Origin: Bacillus sp. B-jedd
GTDB taxonomy: Bacteria > Bacillota > Bacilli > Bacillales > Cytobacillaceae
Reading direction: 5' to 3'
NCBI RefSeq assembly: GCF_000821085.1
Contig: NZ_CCXR01000001.1
Coordinates: forward strand, 3,555,001 to 3,619,000
Length of the DNA stretch: 64,000 nt
In this document: positions 52,070 to 59,362 of the stretch, piece after piece
Position numbering within the stretch: position 1 is the stretch's first letter
How the letters are laid out: the number at the start of each line of letters is the position of its first letter
Position numbers and translations under genes: made by a program
Notes under the pieces: generated by a model
Seen by the model: only the letters and a program-made list of their open reading frames with translations
Told to the model about the DNA's origin: nothing
Database searches by the model: none

Positions 52070-52663
52070 CTAATCATTTAATCCCTTTCCTTCAAGGATT
52101 TTCGGCGTGTTTTTCTCAATCCTGGAGACCCGGGTTTTAGACTGTTTCGGTTGGGAAAAATGAAGGATATAGGCTCTTTGCCTTCCTGGCGTCAGTGCTT
52201 CGAACGCAGTTTTCAAGGCGGAGTTTTCATTGAACTTTTCTTGAAGTTCTTCTGGGATCGCGTATTCTTCGGTCTTCTTTAACTCCACTTTCAGACCAGC
52301 CTTTTCCGCTGCAACAGCCTCCAGTATGTATTCCTTAATGATAGATTCCAACTCAATGATTTCCTGGACACCGGTAAATCGGATTTGCCGCGCCGCCTGC
52401 ACATTCTCCGTTTGCTGGATCAGGACTCCATGCGGGTCCTTCAACAAAGCACCCTTCGGAAACAAAAGCGCACAGTATTCCTTGAACCCATGGATTAAAA
52501 CGACATTCTTATCCTCATACGTATAACACGGATGCATCCACTTGAACTCCTCCGCCAACTCACAATCAAGCGCGATCGCCCGTAACCTCCCGTACTCTTC
52601 CTTCCACTTCGTGGCCTTACTTAAAAACTCTTCCACCTTTGGATTCAACCTATGCATCATCAT
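52070..52663 (-). CDS. YdeI/OmpD-associated family protein (DUF1801)
   Basis: This 197-residue protein has an N-terminal DUF1801 domain (EFKWMHPCYTYEDKNVVLIH, CALLFPKGALLKDPHGVLIQ) and a C-terminal OmdA-type helical segment (LTPGRQRAYILHFSQPKQSK, TRVSRIEKNTPKILEGKGLN). This combination is the YdeI family, linked in B. subtilis to antimicrobial peptide stress, though the mechanism is unknown. Three ATG codons follow GGGGGGAGT; the third (52657) has the best spacing. Confidence 0.83.
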   Translation of the reverse strand: MMMHRLNPKVEEFLSKATKWKEEYGRLRAIALDCELAEEFKWMHPCYTYEDKNVVLIHGFKEYCALLFPKGALLKDPHGVLIQQTENVQAARQIRFTGVQEIIELESIIKEYILEAVAAEKAGLKVELKKTEEYAIPEELQEKFNENSALKTAFEALTPGRQRAYILHFSQPKQSKTRVSRIEKNTPKILEGKGLND

Positions 52664-52676
52664 ACTCCCCCCGTTC

Positions 52677-53138
52677 TTACGCTCCTAAGAATGAGGCAGG
52701 GGACGGTTCCAGTGCCTCTTTCCTCGGATTATACTTTAGTAATTTCAATAAATTATCTGCATTTCCTTTAAAATTGAACGCCAGGAGCCGATTTTTTTCA
52801 TCGAAAAGGAGTAAGTACGGGTTTTCCTGACCGGAAAATACGATAATGGTCTGGCTGACTGGCCCTTCGTACAATGGGGTTTTTACCGTTACACTTGGTT
52901 CCAAAGGGACTTTGATCATAAACCCTTCTTTTGGAACAGGATTTATTTTTGGAAAAACGCTTGTGATTCCGTTCAGGTATTTCCTGACCTCCCACTGCAC
53001 TCTCGGTGTGGATTCTATGGTCTTGACGACTTTTTCCTTTCGGATATCAAAAATTTCTATTTGTTGAGTCGGTTGCGCAGCCGCGTTTGTGGTTATAAAT
53101 AACAGGATTATCAAGCTTGCGATTAGTTTCTTTATCAT
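52677..53138 (-). CDS. Exported hypothetical protein ending in a REP-like repeat
   Basis: About 153 residues with a signal peptide (KKLIASLIILLFITTNAAA) and a beta-rich domain (VPLEPSVTVKTPLYEGPVSQ, IIVFSGQENPYLLLFDEKNR). No family was recognised. The C-terminus, RKEALEPSPASFLGA, is translated from the REP-like palindrome at 52693, so the original end has probably been replaced. I start at the ATG at 53138, six bases behind GAGGTG; the GTG at 53147 is part of that site. Confidence 0.65.
   Translation of the reverse strand: MIKKLIASLIILLFITTNAAAQPTQQIEIFDIRKEKVVKTIESTPRVQWEVRKYLNGITSVFPKINPVPKEGFMIKVPLEPSVTVKTPLYEGPVSQTIIVFSGQENPYLLLFDEKNRLLAFNFKGNADNLLKLLKYNPRKEALEPSPASFLGA
52693..52718. repeat. 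REP-like palindrome inside a coding end, copy 5
   Basis: GAGGCA (52693-52698) and TGCCTC (52713-52718) flank GGGGACGGTTCCAG, the cleanest copy of this repeat in the window. It encodes the last residues of the exported protein. Confidence 0.65.
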
Positions 53139-53221
53139 GGACTCCACCTCGAAAGTAGTATTCCCAAAACGATATGTTGCTCACCCAGCCTTTTTAAAAA
53201 TTCTCAGGAGGTGAAATAACT

Positions 53222-53300
53222 ATGAGCGGTTGCAGTGGGACTTATAATTGTTTAGGAAGCTGGTGGAGGCTTTGGAAGTGGTTCACTGTCCCGAGGGTAA
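53222..53300 (+). pseudogene. YjcZ-like sporulation protein gene, frameshifted and truncated
   Basis: A perfect AGGAGGTGAAATAACT precedes an ATG that reads MSGCSGTYNCL, like the start of YjcZ family proteins. About 33 bases in, the family's Gly-rich block (AGGGFGSGS) continues in the +1 frame. The expected hydrophobic tail (FALIVVLFILLIIVG) is missing, and the 52-bp repeat array begins at that point. I infer a frameshift plus replacement of the 3' end by the repeats. Confidence 0.5.
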
Positions 53301-53490
53301 GTGGCTGCGGACAAGATGCAGCTATTTTAGCGAATAACTGTCCGAAGGTTGAGCGGCTTCGGACAGGCGGGCGGACATTTCCTCTTTTGCTGTCCGAACA
53401 TGGAGTGGCTTCGGTCAGCCGCTGGCTTTTTTGGCGAATCACTGTCCAAAGAATGAGCGGCTTCGGACAGGCGGGCGGCTTCATTCGTTC
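53284..53490. repeat. 52-bp hairpin repeat array E (GGACAG family)
   Basis: Four units begin with CTGTCC at 53286, 53338, 53390 and 53442, exactly 52 bp apart. Each pairs CTGTCCGAAG with CTTCGGACAG across about nine bases. The intervening part is a GC-rich block such as GCGGGCGGACATTTCCTC. The array touches the 3' end of paiA and interrupts the YjcZ-like frame. Confidence 0.93.
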
Positions 53491-53493
53491 AAA

Positions 53494-54048
<555 letters not shown>

Positions 54049-54145
54049 TCATCTATTTCAATATTAATACAACGCTCCTAAATTAGAAAATTCAATTCAG
54101 TTTCATTAAAGTTTATTGGGTAGTCGAAGCCCGGCCTCCACAAAA

Positions 54146-54182
54146 AAATGCATCCCCACATTTGCAGGAACACATTTGTTCA
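54146..54182 (-). terminator. Terminator after the NUDIX gene
   Basis: Minus-strand AAATGTGTTCC and GGGGATGCATTT pair imperfectly around TGCAAATGT and are followed by TTTTTTGTGG, about 70 bp past the stop. Confidence 0.55.
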
Positions 54183-54246
54183 TCAGGTTTTTCTTTTGCA
54201 AAGAACATTACAGTATAAATAACTTTTACCTTCCGTCGATTAACGG

Positions 54247-54714
54247 TTATTGTCTTTGAACAAAATGCCCCGTGCCATTGGGCAGATTCTGCAGTTCTGT
54301 TCTTAAAAACCGCGGGTACAATTCTAGGTTTTCGAGGTCCTCTAAAGGTGTCCATTTGTAAATCAGCCGGTCACCTTCCGTCCCATGAAACGGAGTTGTA
54401 TTTATTTCCCTAGATGACCTAATTGGGGTAACCAAAAAATACAATCTCATTTCATGAAAATCCCTGCCGCGATATTCGAAAAAGTTTTCGATAATCAAAA
54501 CCAATCTATGTACGTTCATGTCGATACCTAATTCTTCAAGGAATTCCCTTTTTATACTCGCCTGGGCCTCCTCGCCAATTTCGACTCTCCCGCCAGGCAG
54601 GGACCAACTGCTATCATTTTTATCTCTATGTAGCAACACATGCCCATCTTCAATCCAAACACCCGCAACGCGATAATTAAACACTGCTTTTTCAGTAGCG
54701 AACACTACATCCAC
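54247..54714 (-). CDS. NUDIX hydrolase
   Basis: About 155 residues. The Nudix box is intact: GGRVEIGEEAQASIKREFLE then ELG, matching Gx5Ex7REUxEExGU. Upstream WIEDGHVLLHRDKNDSSWSL and downstream FFEYRGRDFHEMRLYFLVT are usual. It cleaves a nucleoside-diphosphate-linked compound, unidentified. I start at the GTG at 54714, seven bases behind AAAGGGGG; this leaves a 23-bp gap to the preceding gene rather than an overlap. Confidence 0.85.
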   Translation of the reverse strand: MDVVFATEKAVFNYRVAGVWIEDGHVLLHRDKNDSSWSLPGGRVEIGEEAQASIKREFLEELGIDMNVHRLVLIIENFFEYRGRDFHEMRLYFLVTPIRSSREINTTPFHGTEGDRLIYKWTPLEDLENLELYPRFLRTELQNLPNGTGHFVQRQ

Positions 54715-54737
54715 CGAGGAGCCCCCTTTTCCAAAAT

Positions 54738-54923
54738 TTAACCACTCATCATCCCCGACCAAATAATTGAAAAGATGATAAAGCCAAACATAATCGCGCC
54801 AAGAACCGTTTCATGAAAGACATCTTCACCCTTTTTTATTTTCTTGGCAATTGTTACGCATTTAATAAAAAATATAATTGCAATAATTGGCGTTAGAAAA
54901 GCAAAGATATACTCCATGATCAT
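54738..54923 (-). CDS. Small membrane protein
   Basis: A 61-residue protein with two hydrophobic segments (EYIFAFLTPIIAIIFFIKCV and TVLGAIMFGFIIFSIIWSGM) joined by a charged AKKIKKGEDVFHE loop. GGGGGGAG precedes the ATG by five bases. No family was recognised. Confidence 0.6.
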   Translation of the reverse strand: MIMEYIFAFLTPIIAIIFFIKCVTIAKKIKKGEDVFHETVLGAIMFGFIIFSIIWSGMMSG

Positions 54924-54948
54924 GATATCTCCCCCCGCGGAATGAAAA

Positions 54949-54978
54949 TAGCGTTAACCTCCCCGGATCAACGCTTAG
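54949..54978 (-). terminator. Terminator between small genes
   Basis: AGCGTTGATC and GTTAACGCT pair on the minus strand and are followed by ATTTTCATT. It lies between the 65- and 61-residue protein genes. Confidence 0.6.
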
Positions 54979-54987
54979 CTCGTTTCC

Positions 54988-55185
54988 TTAACGGTTATTA
55001 TCCAAATCACTGTCGAGAAATGATTTCTTCATTTCTTTGACCTCAACTTTCCCCTCAAAATACTGCCCCACGACAGACTTGTTAATGCCATCCCTGACTG
55101 CTTTTGAGATAACAAGGTATAGAACAAATAGTACGCCAGCCCAGAAAAGAAGAAAAATAAATTTTGATATTCCGATAGACATCAT
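54988..55185 (-). CDS. Small membrane protein
   Basis: A 65-residue protein: one helix (SKFIFLLFWAGVLFVLYLVI) and a charged tail (SKAVRDGINKSVVGQYFEGK). The tail pattern occurs in short Bacillus proteins of unknown function. Two ATG codons follow GGGGGTGAC. The 870-bp gap on its upstream side is filled by repeat array B. Confidence 0.65.
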   Translation of the reverse strand: MMSIGISKFIFLLFWAGVLFVLYLVISKAVRDGINKSVVGQYFEGKVEVKEMKKSFLDSDLDNNR

Positions 55186-55261
55186 GTCACCCCCATTCTC
55201 ATATTAACTTATTTTTACATTCAACAGATATAATGAATTGAAAAATTTTACAAGTTTGTTT

Positions 55262-55939
55262 GCTGTTTTAGGACGACTTAGAACCCGAACAACAACGTGC
55301 AGCCGGGCCTTCGCGTTCTAAAGGACGATTTAGAACCCGAACTGCTGCTGGCAACCAGGGCTTCGCGTTCTAAAGGACGACTTAGTGCCCGAACAGCTTT
55401 GAGCAACCCGGCCTTCGGGCTCTAAAAGCCAACTTAGTGCCCGAACAGCTTTGAGTAACCAGGCCTTCGGGATCTAAATGCCAACTTAGTGCCCGAACAG
55501 CTTTGAGTAACCAGGCCTTCGGGATCTAAATGCCAACTTAGTGCCCGAACAGCTTTGAGCAACCCGGCCTTCGGGCTCTAAATGCCAACTTAGTGCCCGA
55601 ACAGCTTTGAGCAACCCGGCCTTCGGGCTCTAAATGCCAACTTAGTGCCCGAACAGCTTTGAGCAACCCGGCCTTCGGCTCTAAAAGACAACTTAGTGCC
55701 CGAACAGCTTTGAGTAACCAGGCCTTCGGGCTCTAAATGCCGACTTAGTGCCCGGACAGCTTTGAGCAACCCGGCCTCCGGGCCCGACTTAGTGCCCGAA
55801 CAGCTTTGAGTAGCCGGGCCTTCGGGCTCTAAAAGCCAACTTAGTGCCCGAACAGCTTTGAGCAACCCGGCCTTCGGGCTCTAAAAGACAACTTAGTGCC
55901 CGAACAGCAAAGGACAACCAATCCTTCGCGTTCTAAAAG
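55262..55939. repeat. 52-bp hairpin repeat array B
   Basis: The phrase CTTAGTGCCCGAAC or a close form starts at 55277, 55329, 55381, 55433, 55485, 55537, 55589, 55641, 55692, 55744, 55788, 55840 and 55892. Spacing is 52 bp except 51 once (one G lost) and 44 once (eight bases lost). Read on the minus strand the unit is TTCGGGCACTAA, loop, TTAGAGCCCGAA and spacer GGCCGGGTTGCTCAAAGCTG, clearly the same family as array A. The outermost units on both sides carry TTCGCGTTCTAA instead. Confidence 0.97.
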
Positions 55940-55982
55940 CAATTTTTATACAGTTCAAGGATTAAGGTCGTTCTTTTGGACG

Positions 55983-56018
55983 AAAAAATGCGCTCCCGCA
56001 TAATTGCGGAAACGCATT
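55983..56018 (-). terminator. Terminator of the MarR/FMN-reductase operon
   Basis: AATGCGTTTCCGCA and TGCGGGAGCGCATT pair on the minus strand around ATTA and are followed by TTTTCG. It separates array B from the reductase stop. Confidence 0.85.
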
Positions 56019-56057
56019 AGAATGAAACAGTATTTTTTGCAAAAAGATCTCGAAAAT

Positions 56058-56606
56058 CTAGTTCGACTTAATCAAATCAATGAACAATTCCATCTTGTTG
56101 TCGAGGAATTCGAGGGTGGTTTCGTCAATGAACCGGCCGGTTTGGGCGTCGAATTTCTGGTTGGCGAAGCCGATGAGCACTTCGTTGCCTGCCGGCGGAA
56201 GCTGTTTTGCCTGCTGCGCTGTCAAGATCTCACGCAGGTGCAGCTGGGCGCGGATTGTTCCAAGCGTTCCCATCGTGACGCCCATAGGGAAGACTGGTTT
56301 GCCGATGAATACCTTTTCGACGCGGGATGACCAGTCAAGCGCGTTTTTCAATACGCCAGGGATGGACCAGTTGTATTCCGGAGTAAGGATGATGACGCCG
56401 TCCGCATTGGCGATTTGCTGTTTAAATTCCCTGACGGACTGCGGCGGATTATTTTCTTCGTCCTGGTCATAATGCGGCAGGGAGCGGATGTCGGCGATTT
56501 CAATGTCGAGCTTGTCCTGGTAGCGTTCCTGCATTGTTTTTGCGAGGTACATGTTTAGTGATTCTTTCCTGATGCTGCCTACGATTGCTACGATTTTCAA
56601 TTTCAT
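56058..56606 (-). CDS. NADPH-dependent FMN reductase
   Basis: This 182-residue flavodoxin-like protein has IVAIVGSIRKESLNMYLAKT (FMN phosphate loop with GSxRxxS), ADGVIILTPEYNWSIPGVLK with the PEYN motif, and NALDWSSRV. It reduces quinones, azo dyes or metals using NAD(P)H. Its start overlaps the MarR gene's stop (ATGA), so they are translated together, suggesting a redox or aromatic compound response. Confidence 0.87.
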   Translation of the reverse strand: MKLKIVAIVGSIRKESLNMYLAKTMQERYQDKLDIEIADIRSLPHYDQDEENNPPQSVREFKQQIANADGVIILTPEYNWSIPGVLKNALDWSSRVEKVFIGKPVFPMGVTMGTLGTIRAQLHLREILTAQQAKQLPPAGNEVLIGFANQKFDAQTGRFIDETTLEFLDNKMELFIDLIKSN

Positions 56607-57037
56607 GAAGTCTTGCCTCCTGATAGGTTATCTATAATTTTTGTCAACATTTCTTGGAGTTGCGATACTTGTTCCGGACTGAGCCCGTTTGTAACAGTGC
56701 GGGTCGCCTCTTGTAAAATTGGCTCAACCGAGCATTCCAGCCGCCGGCCTTCTTCGGTCAGATGAATTTTAAACGTGCGTTTGTCGCCAGGGTCAGCCAC
56801 CCGCTTGATGTAGCCCTTCTTCTCCAGGCTCGCGACCATGCGGGCGATATTGCCTTTATCCTTTTTCAGGCACGAGACTAGTTCATTCGGCGAAACCCCA
56901 TCTTTCTCCCAAAGCATCATCATGATGAGATTCTGCTCAGGCGCGAGGTTGAACGGTTCCAATTGCTTCTTAATATAATTCGCTAGCGACAAATCGGCAT
57001 TCCGGATCAAGAGTCCTACATGTCTATTTTCATTCAG
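56603..57037 (-). CDS. MarR family regulator with non-ATG start
   Basis: About 145 residues of winged-helix MarR fold: LAPEQNLIMMMLWEKDGVSP, NELVSCLKKDKGNIARMVAS (recognition helix) and LEKKGYIKRVADPGDKRTFK (wing). No ATG occurs near the natural start. GAGGAGGCGGAGG precedes a CTG at 57037; a TTG at 57010 is the other choice. The longer frame would begin inside the promoter at 57088. It probably represses its own gene and the coupled FMN reductase. Confidence 0.78.
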   Translation of the reverse strand: MNENRHVGLLIRNADLSLANYIKKQLEPFNLAPEQNLIMMMLWEKDGVSPNELVSCLKKDKGNIARMVASLEKKGYIKRVADPGDKRTFKIHLTEEGRRLECSVEPILQEATRTVTNGLSPEQVSQLQEMLTKIIDNLSGGKTS

Positions 57038-57072
57038 GACCTCCGCCTCCTCGAAAACGTTGTATAAATAAC

Positions 57073-57086
57073 GTTGATATATCAAC
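57073..57086. promoter_or_regulatory. MarR-type palindromic operator
   Basis: GTTGATATATCAAC is a perfect 14-bp palindrome just upstream of the MarR coding region, the usual place and size for autoregulation by this family. Confidence 0.65.
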
Positions 57087-57200
57087 AATAATATTTTAAG
57101 TATCTCACATTGTCAAAAGAATAAACCTGGATGTAAAAAACACGCTTTCCAATCAAAAAAAAACAGGAAAAGGTAGCAAGCCTCTTCCCGCCCACAGTCA

Positions 57201-57605
57201 TTAATTTTCAAAAGGCAAATCCAGCTGCCACGAAACGCCGAACTTATCATTGATCCAGCCAAATTTTCTGCTGAATCCGTAGTCGCCAATCGGCATCAGC
57301 GCCTGGCCGCCTTCAAGGAGCTTTTCATAAAGGGTTTCAAGTTCTTCTTCACTGTCACAAACCACATAGATCGAAAAGGATGGCGTGAATGAAAACTGAT
57401 GCTTGACGTTACTGTCGATGCACATGAATTCCTGCCCTTTCAGTGAAAAGACGGCCTGCATGACAGTTCCTTCGTCCCCGGGTTGATTCGCTCCGTATCG
57501 GGTGATTCGTTTAATTTCGGAGTCACCTAACAATGATGTGTAAAAATTCATCGCTTCTTCTGCTTTTCCATCCTGGAACATTAAAAACGGCAATACTTTT
57601 CCCAT
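57201..57605 (-). CDS. VOC family protein, PhnB/YdhR-like
   Basis: A 134-residue protein: KVLPFLMFQDGKAEEAMNFY, EIKRITRYGANQPGDEGTVM, FSLKGQEFMCIDSNVKHQFS and LMPIGDYGFSRKFGWINDKF with the final GVSWQLDL. This is the PhnB-like branch of the VOC fold, mostly of unknown function. A weak hairpin at about 57145-57175 may end its transcript. Confidence 0.83.
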   Translation of the reverse strand: MGKVLPFLMFQDGKAEEAMNFYTSLLGDSEIKRITRYGANQPGDEGTVMQAVFSLKGQEFMCIDSNVKHQFSFTPSFSIYVVCDSEEELETLYEKLLEGGQALMPIGDYGFSRKFGWINDKFGVSWQLDLPFEN

Positions 57606-57650
57606 CTAAACCGCTCCTTTGAATGCTAATTAAATCGTCTTAACACATTG

Positions 57651-58136
57651 TTAATCATACTTTGGAAGCGACAATGAAACAACTGTATCTATGTTTTTCA
57701 ACAGCCATTCTCGATCGGTTTTCTTTTCAACCTTCTCTGCCGCCTGTCTAGCGAGCGCCAGATTTTCGTCACGATGCAGCTCATCCCCCTCGACAGCATA
57801 CCCTCGTGCCAACGCTTCATAAGCAAAACCCAAATCAAATTGGCCAAGATCGTTTGTCAGGCAAAGCCCTAGTGATTTTTTTGCATGGTAAAGAGCTGGT
57901 TCGGATCTGCCCAATAGTGAGTACACACGTGATATTTGCCATTCTCCCCTGGCAAAATGCAAGGGTGTGCCGACTCTTCCCCAATGAAATCGGGAAGCAT
58001 GTGCGGCGTTCACCATGGCATCGTCCTCCGCTTCACTTCGGTCCGCCTTTTCAATCAAATCCCATGCATAGTTGAACAGATCAATCGCTAGCTTTCGGTT
58101 TATCCCCTCGTCTTCAAAGGTTTTCAATTCGGCCAT
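57651..58136 (-). CDS. Hypothetical TPR-like helical protein
   Basis: This 161-residue, all-helical protein has tetratricopeptide-like pairs (GEWQISRVYSLLGRSEPALY, HAKKSLGLCLTNDLGQFDLG, FAYEALARGYAVEGDELHRD). Related Bacillus proteins are annotated only as hypothetical. It probably mediates protein contact. The ATG is preceded by AAAGGATGAGAGGAC. Confidence 0.7.
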   Translation of the reverse strand: MAELKTFEDEGINRKLAIDLFNYAWDLIEKADRSEAEDDAMVNAAHASRFHWGRVGTPLHFARGEWQISRVYSLLGRSEPALYHAKKSLGLCLTNDLGQFDLGFAYEALARGYAVEGDELHRDENLALARQAAEKVEKKTDREWLLKNIDTVVSLSLPKYD

Positions 58137-58160
58137 GTCCTCTCATCCTTTCGCAAAATC

Positions 58161-58382
58161 TTATTCCTGAACGCCCTCGTCAGGTTTATATTCCAGAATA
58201 TCTCCGGGCTGGCAGTCCAACGCCTTGCAAATCGCCTCCAATGTAGAAAGCCGGATTGCTTTTGCCTTGCCGTTCTTAAGTATTGAAAGGTTCGCCATCG
58301 TAATTCCGACCTTCTCAGAAAGTTCGGTTACACTCATTTTCCTTTTTGCCAACATCACATCAATGTTTATGATAATCGCCAT
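58161..58382 (-). CDS. yozG: XRE-family regulator, YozG-like
   Basis: About 73 residues making one helix-turn-helix: VMLAKRKMSVTELSEKVGIT, then MANLSILKNGKAKAIRLSTL and EAICKALDCQPGDILEY. It matches YozG-type Cro/CI proteins. I start at the ATG at 58382, six bases behind GAGGTG; the GTG at 58391 is inside that site. It follows the DUF2975 gene directly, as YozG does with YoaS in B. subtilis. Confidence 0.85.
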   Translation of the reverse strand: MAIIINIDVMLAKRKMSVTELSEKVGITMANLSILKNGKAKAIRLSTLEAICKALDCQPGDILEYKPDEGVQE

Positions 58383-58392
58383 TGTTTTCACC

Positions 58393-58869
58393 TCAGACCG
58401 TTAAATCATTTTCTGATTTTATATCAATCGCTTCTTTCAATAGCCTCTGGAGGACAGCAGCGAAGACGGCGATCACCAGGGAGGCGAAAACAGGAACCAT
58501 TCCCATGATAATAAGGCCGGGGGCATCATCCAGCTCTGCTACGAAATAGACAAATGGCAGAATTGCTGCATACAACCCACTGATCGTCAGCGCGCAGTAT
58601 TTAATTTTTTTCAAGGCCATTACAGAGAGTTCCGAGAACGCCTCGTTTTTGTCAATAAAGCCTAAAAGCATAAAAGCCTGGTACAATGCCATATAATACG
58701 GAATTGTCGACCCATAAACCCCAAAGACAATCGGATACAATATATGGGCATATTCAGGATTTGCCGGATTTTTTGCCAGCCAGAACACCCCAACTACACA
58801 CAAGGCAAGAACAGGAATACCCATTATAAAAACAGCCATCTTTAAAAAAAGCGTTGAACCCCGTTTCAT
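58393..58869 (-). CDS. yoaS: DUF2975 membrane protein, YoaS-like
   Basis: About 158 residues and four helices: FLKMAVFIMGIPVLALCVVG, ILYPIVFGVYGSTIPYYMAL with YQAFMLLGFID, LTISGLYAAILPFVYFVAEL and GMVPVFASLVIAVFAAVLQR. This is the DUF2975 family, nearly always next to a small XRE regulator. I start at the ATG at 58869 behind GAGGTG. The pair may form a membrane-regulated transcription switch. Confidence 0.85.
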   Translation of the reverse strand: MKRGSTLFLKMAVFIMGIPVLALCVVGVFWLAKNPANPEYAHILYPIVFGVYGSTIPYYMALYQAFMLLGFIDKNEAFSELSVMALKKIKYCALTISGLYAAILPFVYFVAELDDAPGLIIMGMVPVFASLVIAVFAAVLQRLLKEAIDIKSENDLTV

Positions 58870-58969
58870 AAAAAGCACCTCACACAATTAGTATAAATTG
58901 ATTATAAGTAAACATTTATCGATTTACAATAAATAATTATTGATTTTTATTATCTTTTACAAAAATAAA

Positions 58970-58998
58970 AAGCATTCCTTCATGACGGAGAAATGCTT
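58970..58998 (-). terminator. Terminator after the 50-residue gene
   Basis: AAGCATTTCTCC and GAAGGAATGCTT pair on the minus strand around GTCAT and are followed by TTTTATTTTTG. Bases 58870-58969 and 58999-59122 hold nothing more. Confidence 0.75.
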
Positions 58999-59122
58999 AT
59001 TTGAATCAAATATCCTATCATTTTCCAGGCTATCTTTCGTCCCTGCCCCAAAAATCAAGCCTCTTTCTTTAAGGTAAATGCTACCTGCATCTCTGTTTCT
59101 AGATTAAAACAATTGAAAAATC

Positions 59123-59275
59123 TTATTTATCTAAATTACCCACTTTAATATTTAATGATTGGATATGCCATTTCACTTCCTGAAGCTCTGAGGAAATTAA
59201 AAATAACTGGTAAGAACCAAACGCTAATACGATAAGGAAGCAGATTGCCAATATGTAGTTCAGTATCTCCTTCAT
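59123..59275 (-). CDS. Small membrane protein
   Basis: A 50-residue protein with one helix (ILNYILAICFLIVLAFGSYQ) and a heptad-like tail (LISSELQEVKWHIQSLNIKV). The ATG at 59275 lies six bases after GAGGTG; the longer frame has 19 extra residues without a ribosome site. Its shape suggests a membrane-tethered coiled coil. Confidence 0.6.
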   Translation of the reverse strand: MKEILNYILAICFLIVLAFGSYQLFLISSELQEVKWHIQSLNIKVGNLDK

Positions 59276-59362
59276 GATGAACACCTCACAGAAATTTTGA
59301 GCACACACAAGATAAAGGTTAATCAATGACAAAAATGATGGGTGGCTGGAAAATTCATTAGC

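Noticed and set aside
54113..54355. 80-residue Cys-rich frame
   Set aside because: It overlaps the NUDIX gene and its cysteine-rich end is the NUDIX terminator hairpin read through; no ribosome site.
55590..55865. 91-residue repeat protein read across array B
   Set aside because: It is only the 52-bp repeat read in one frame, without a ribosome site, and indels in the array break it.
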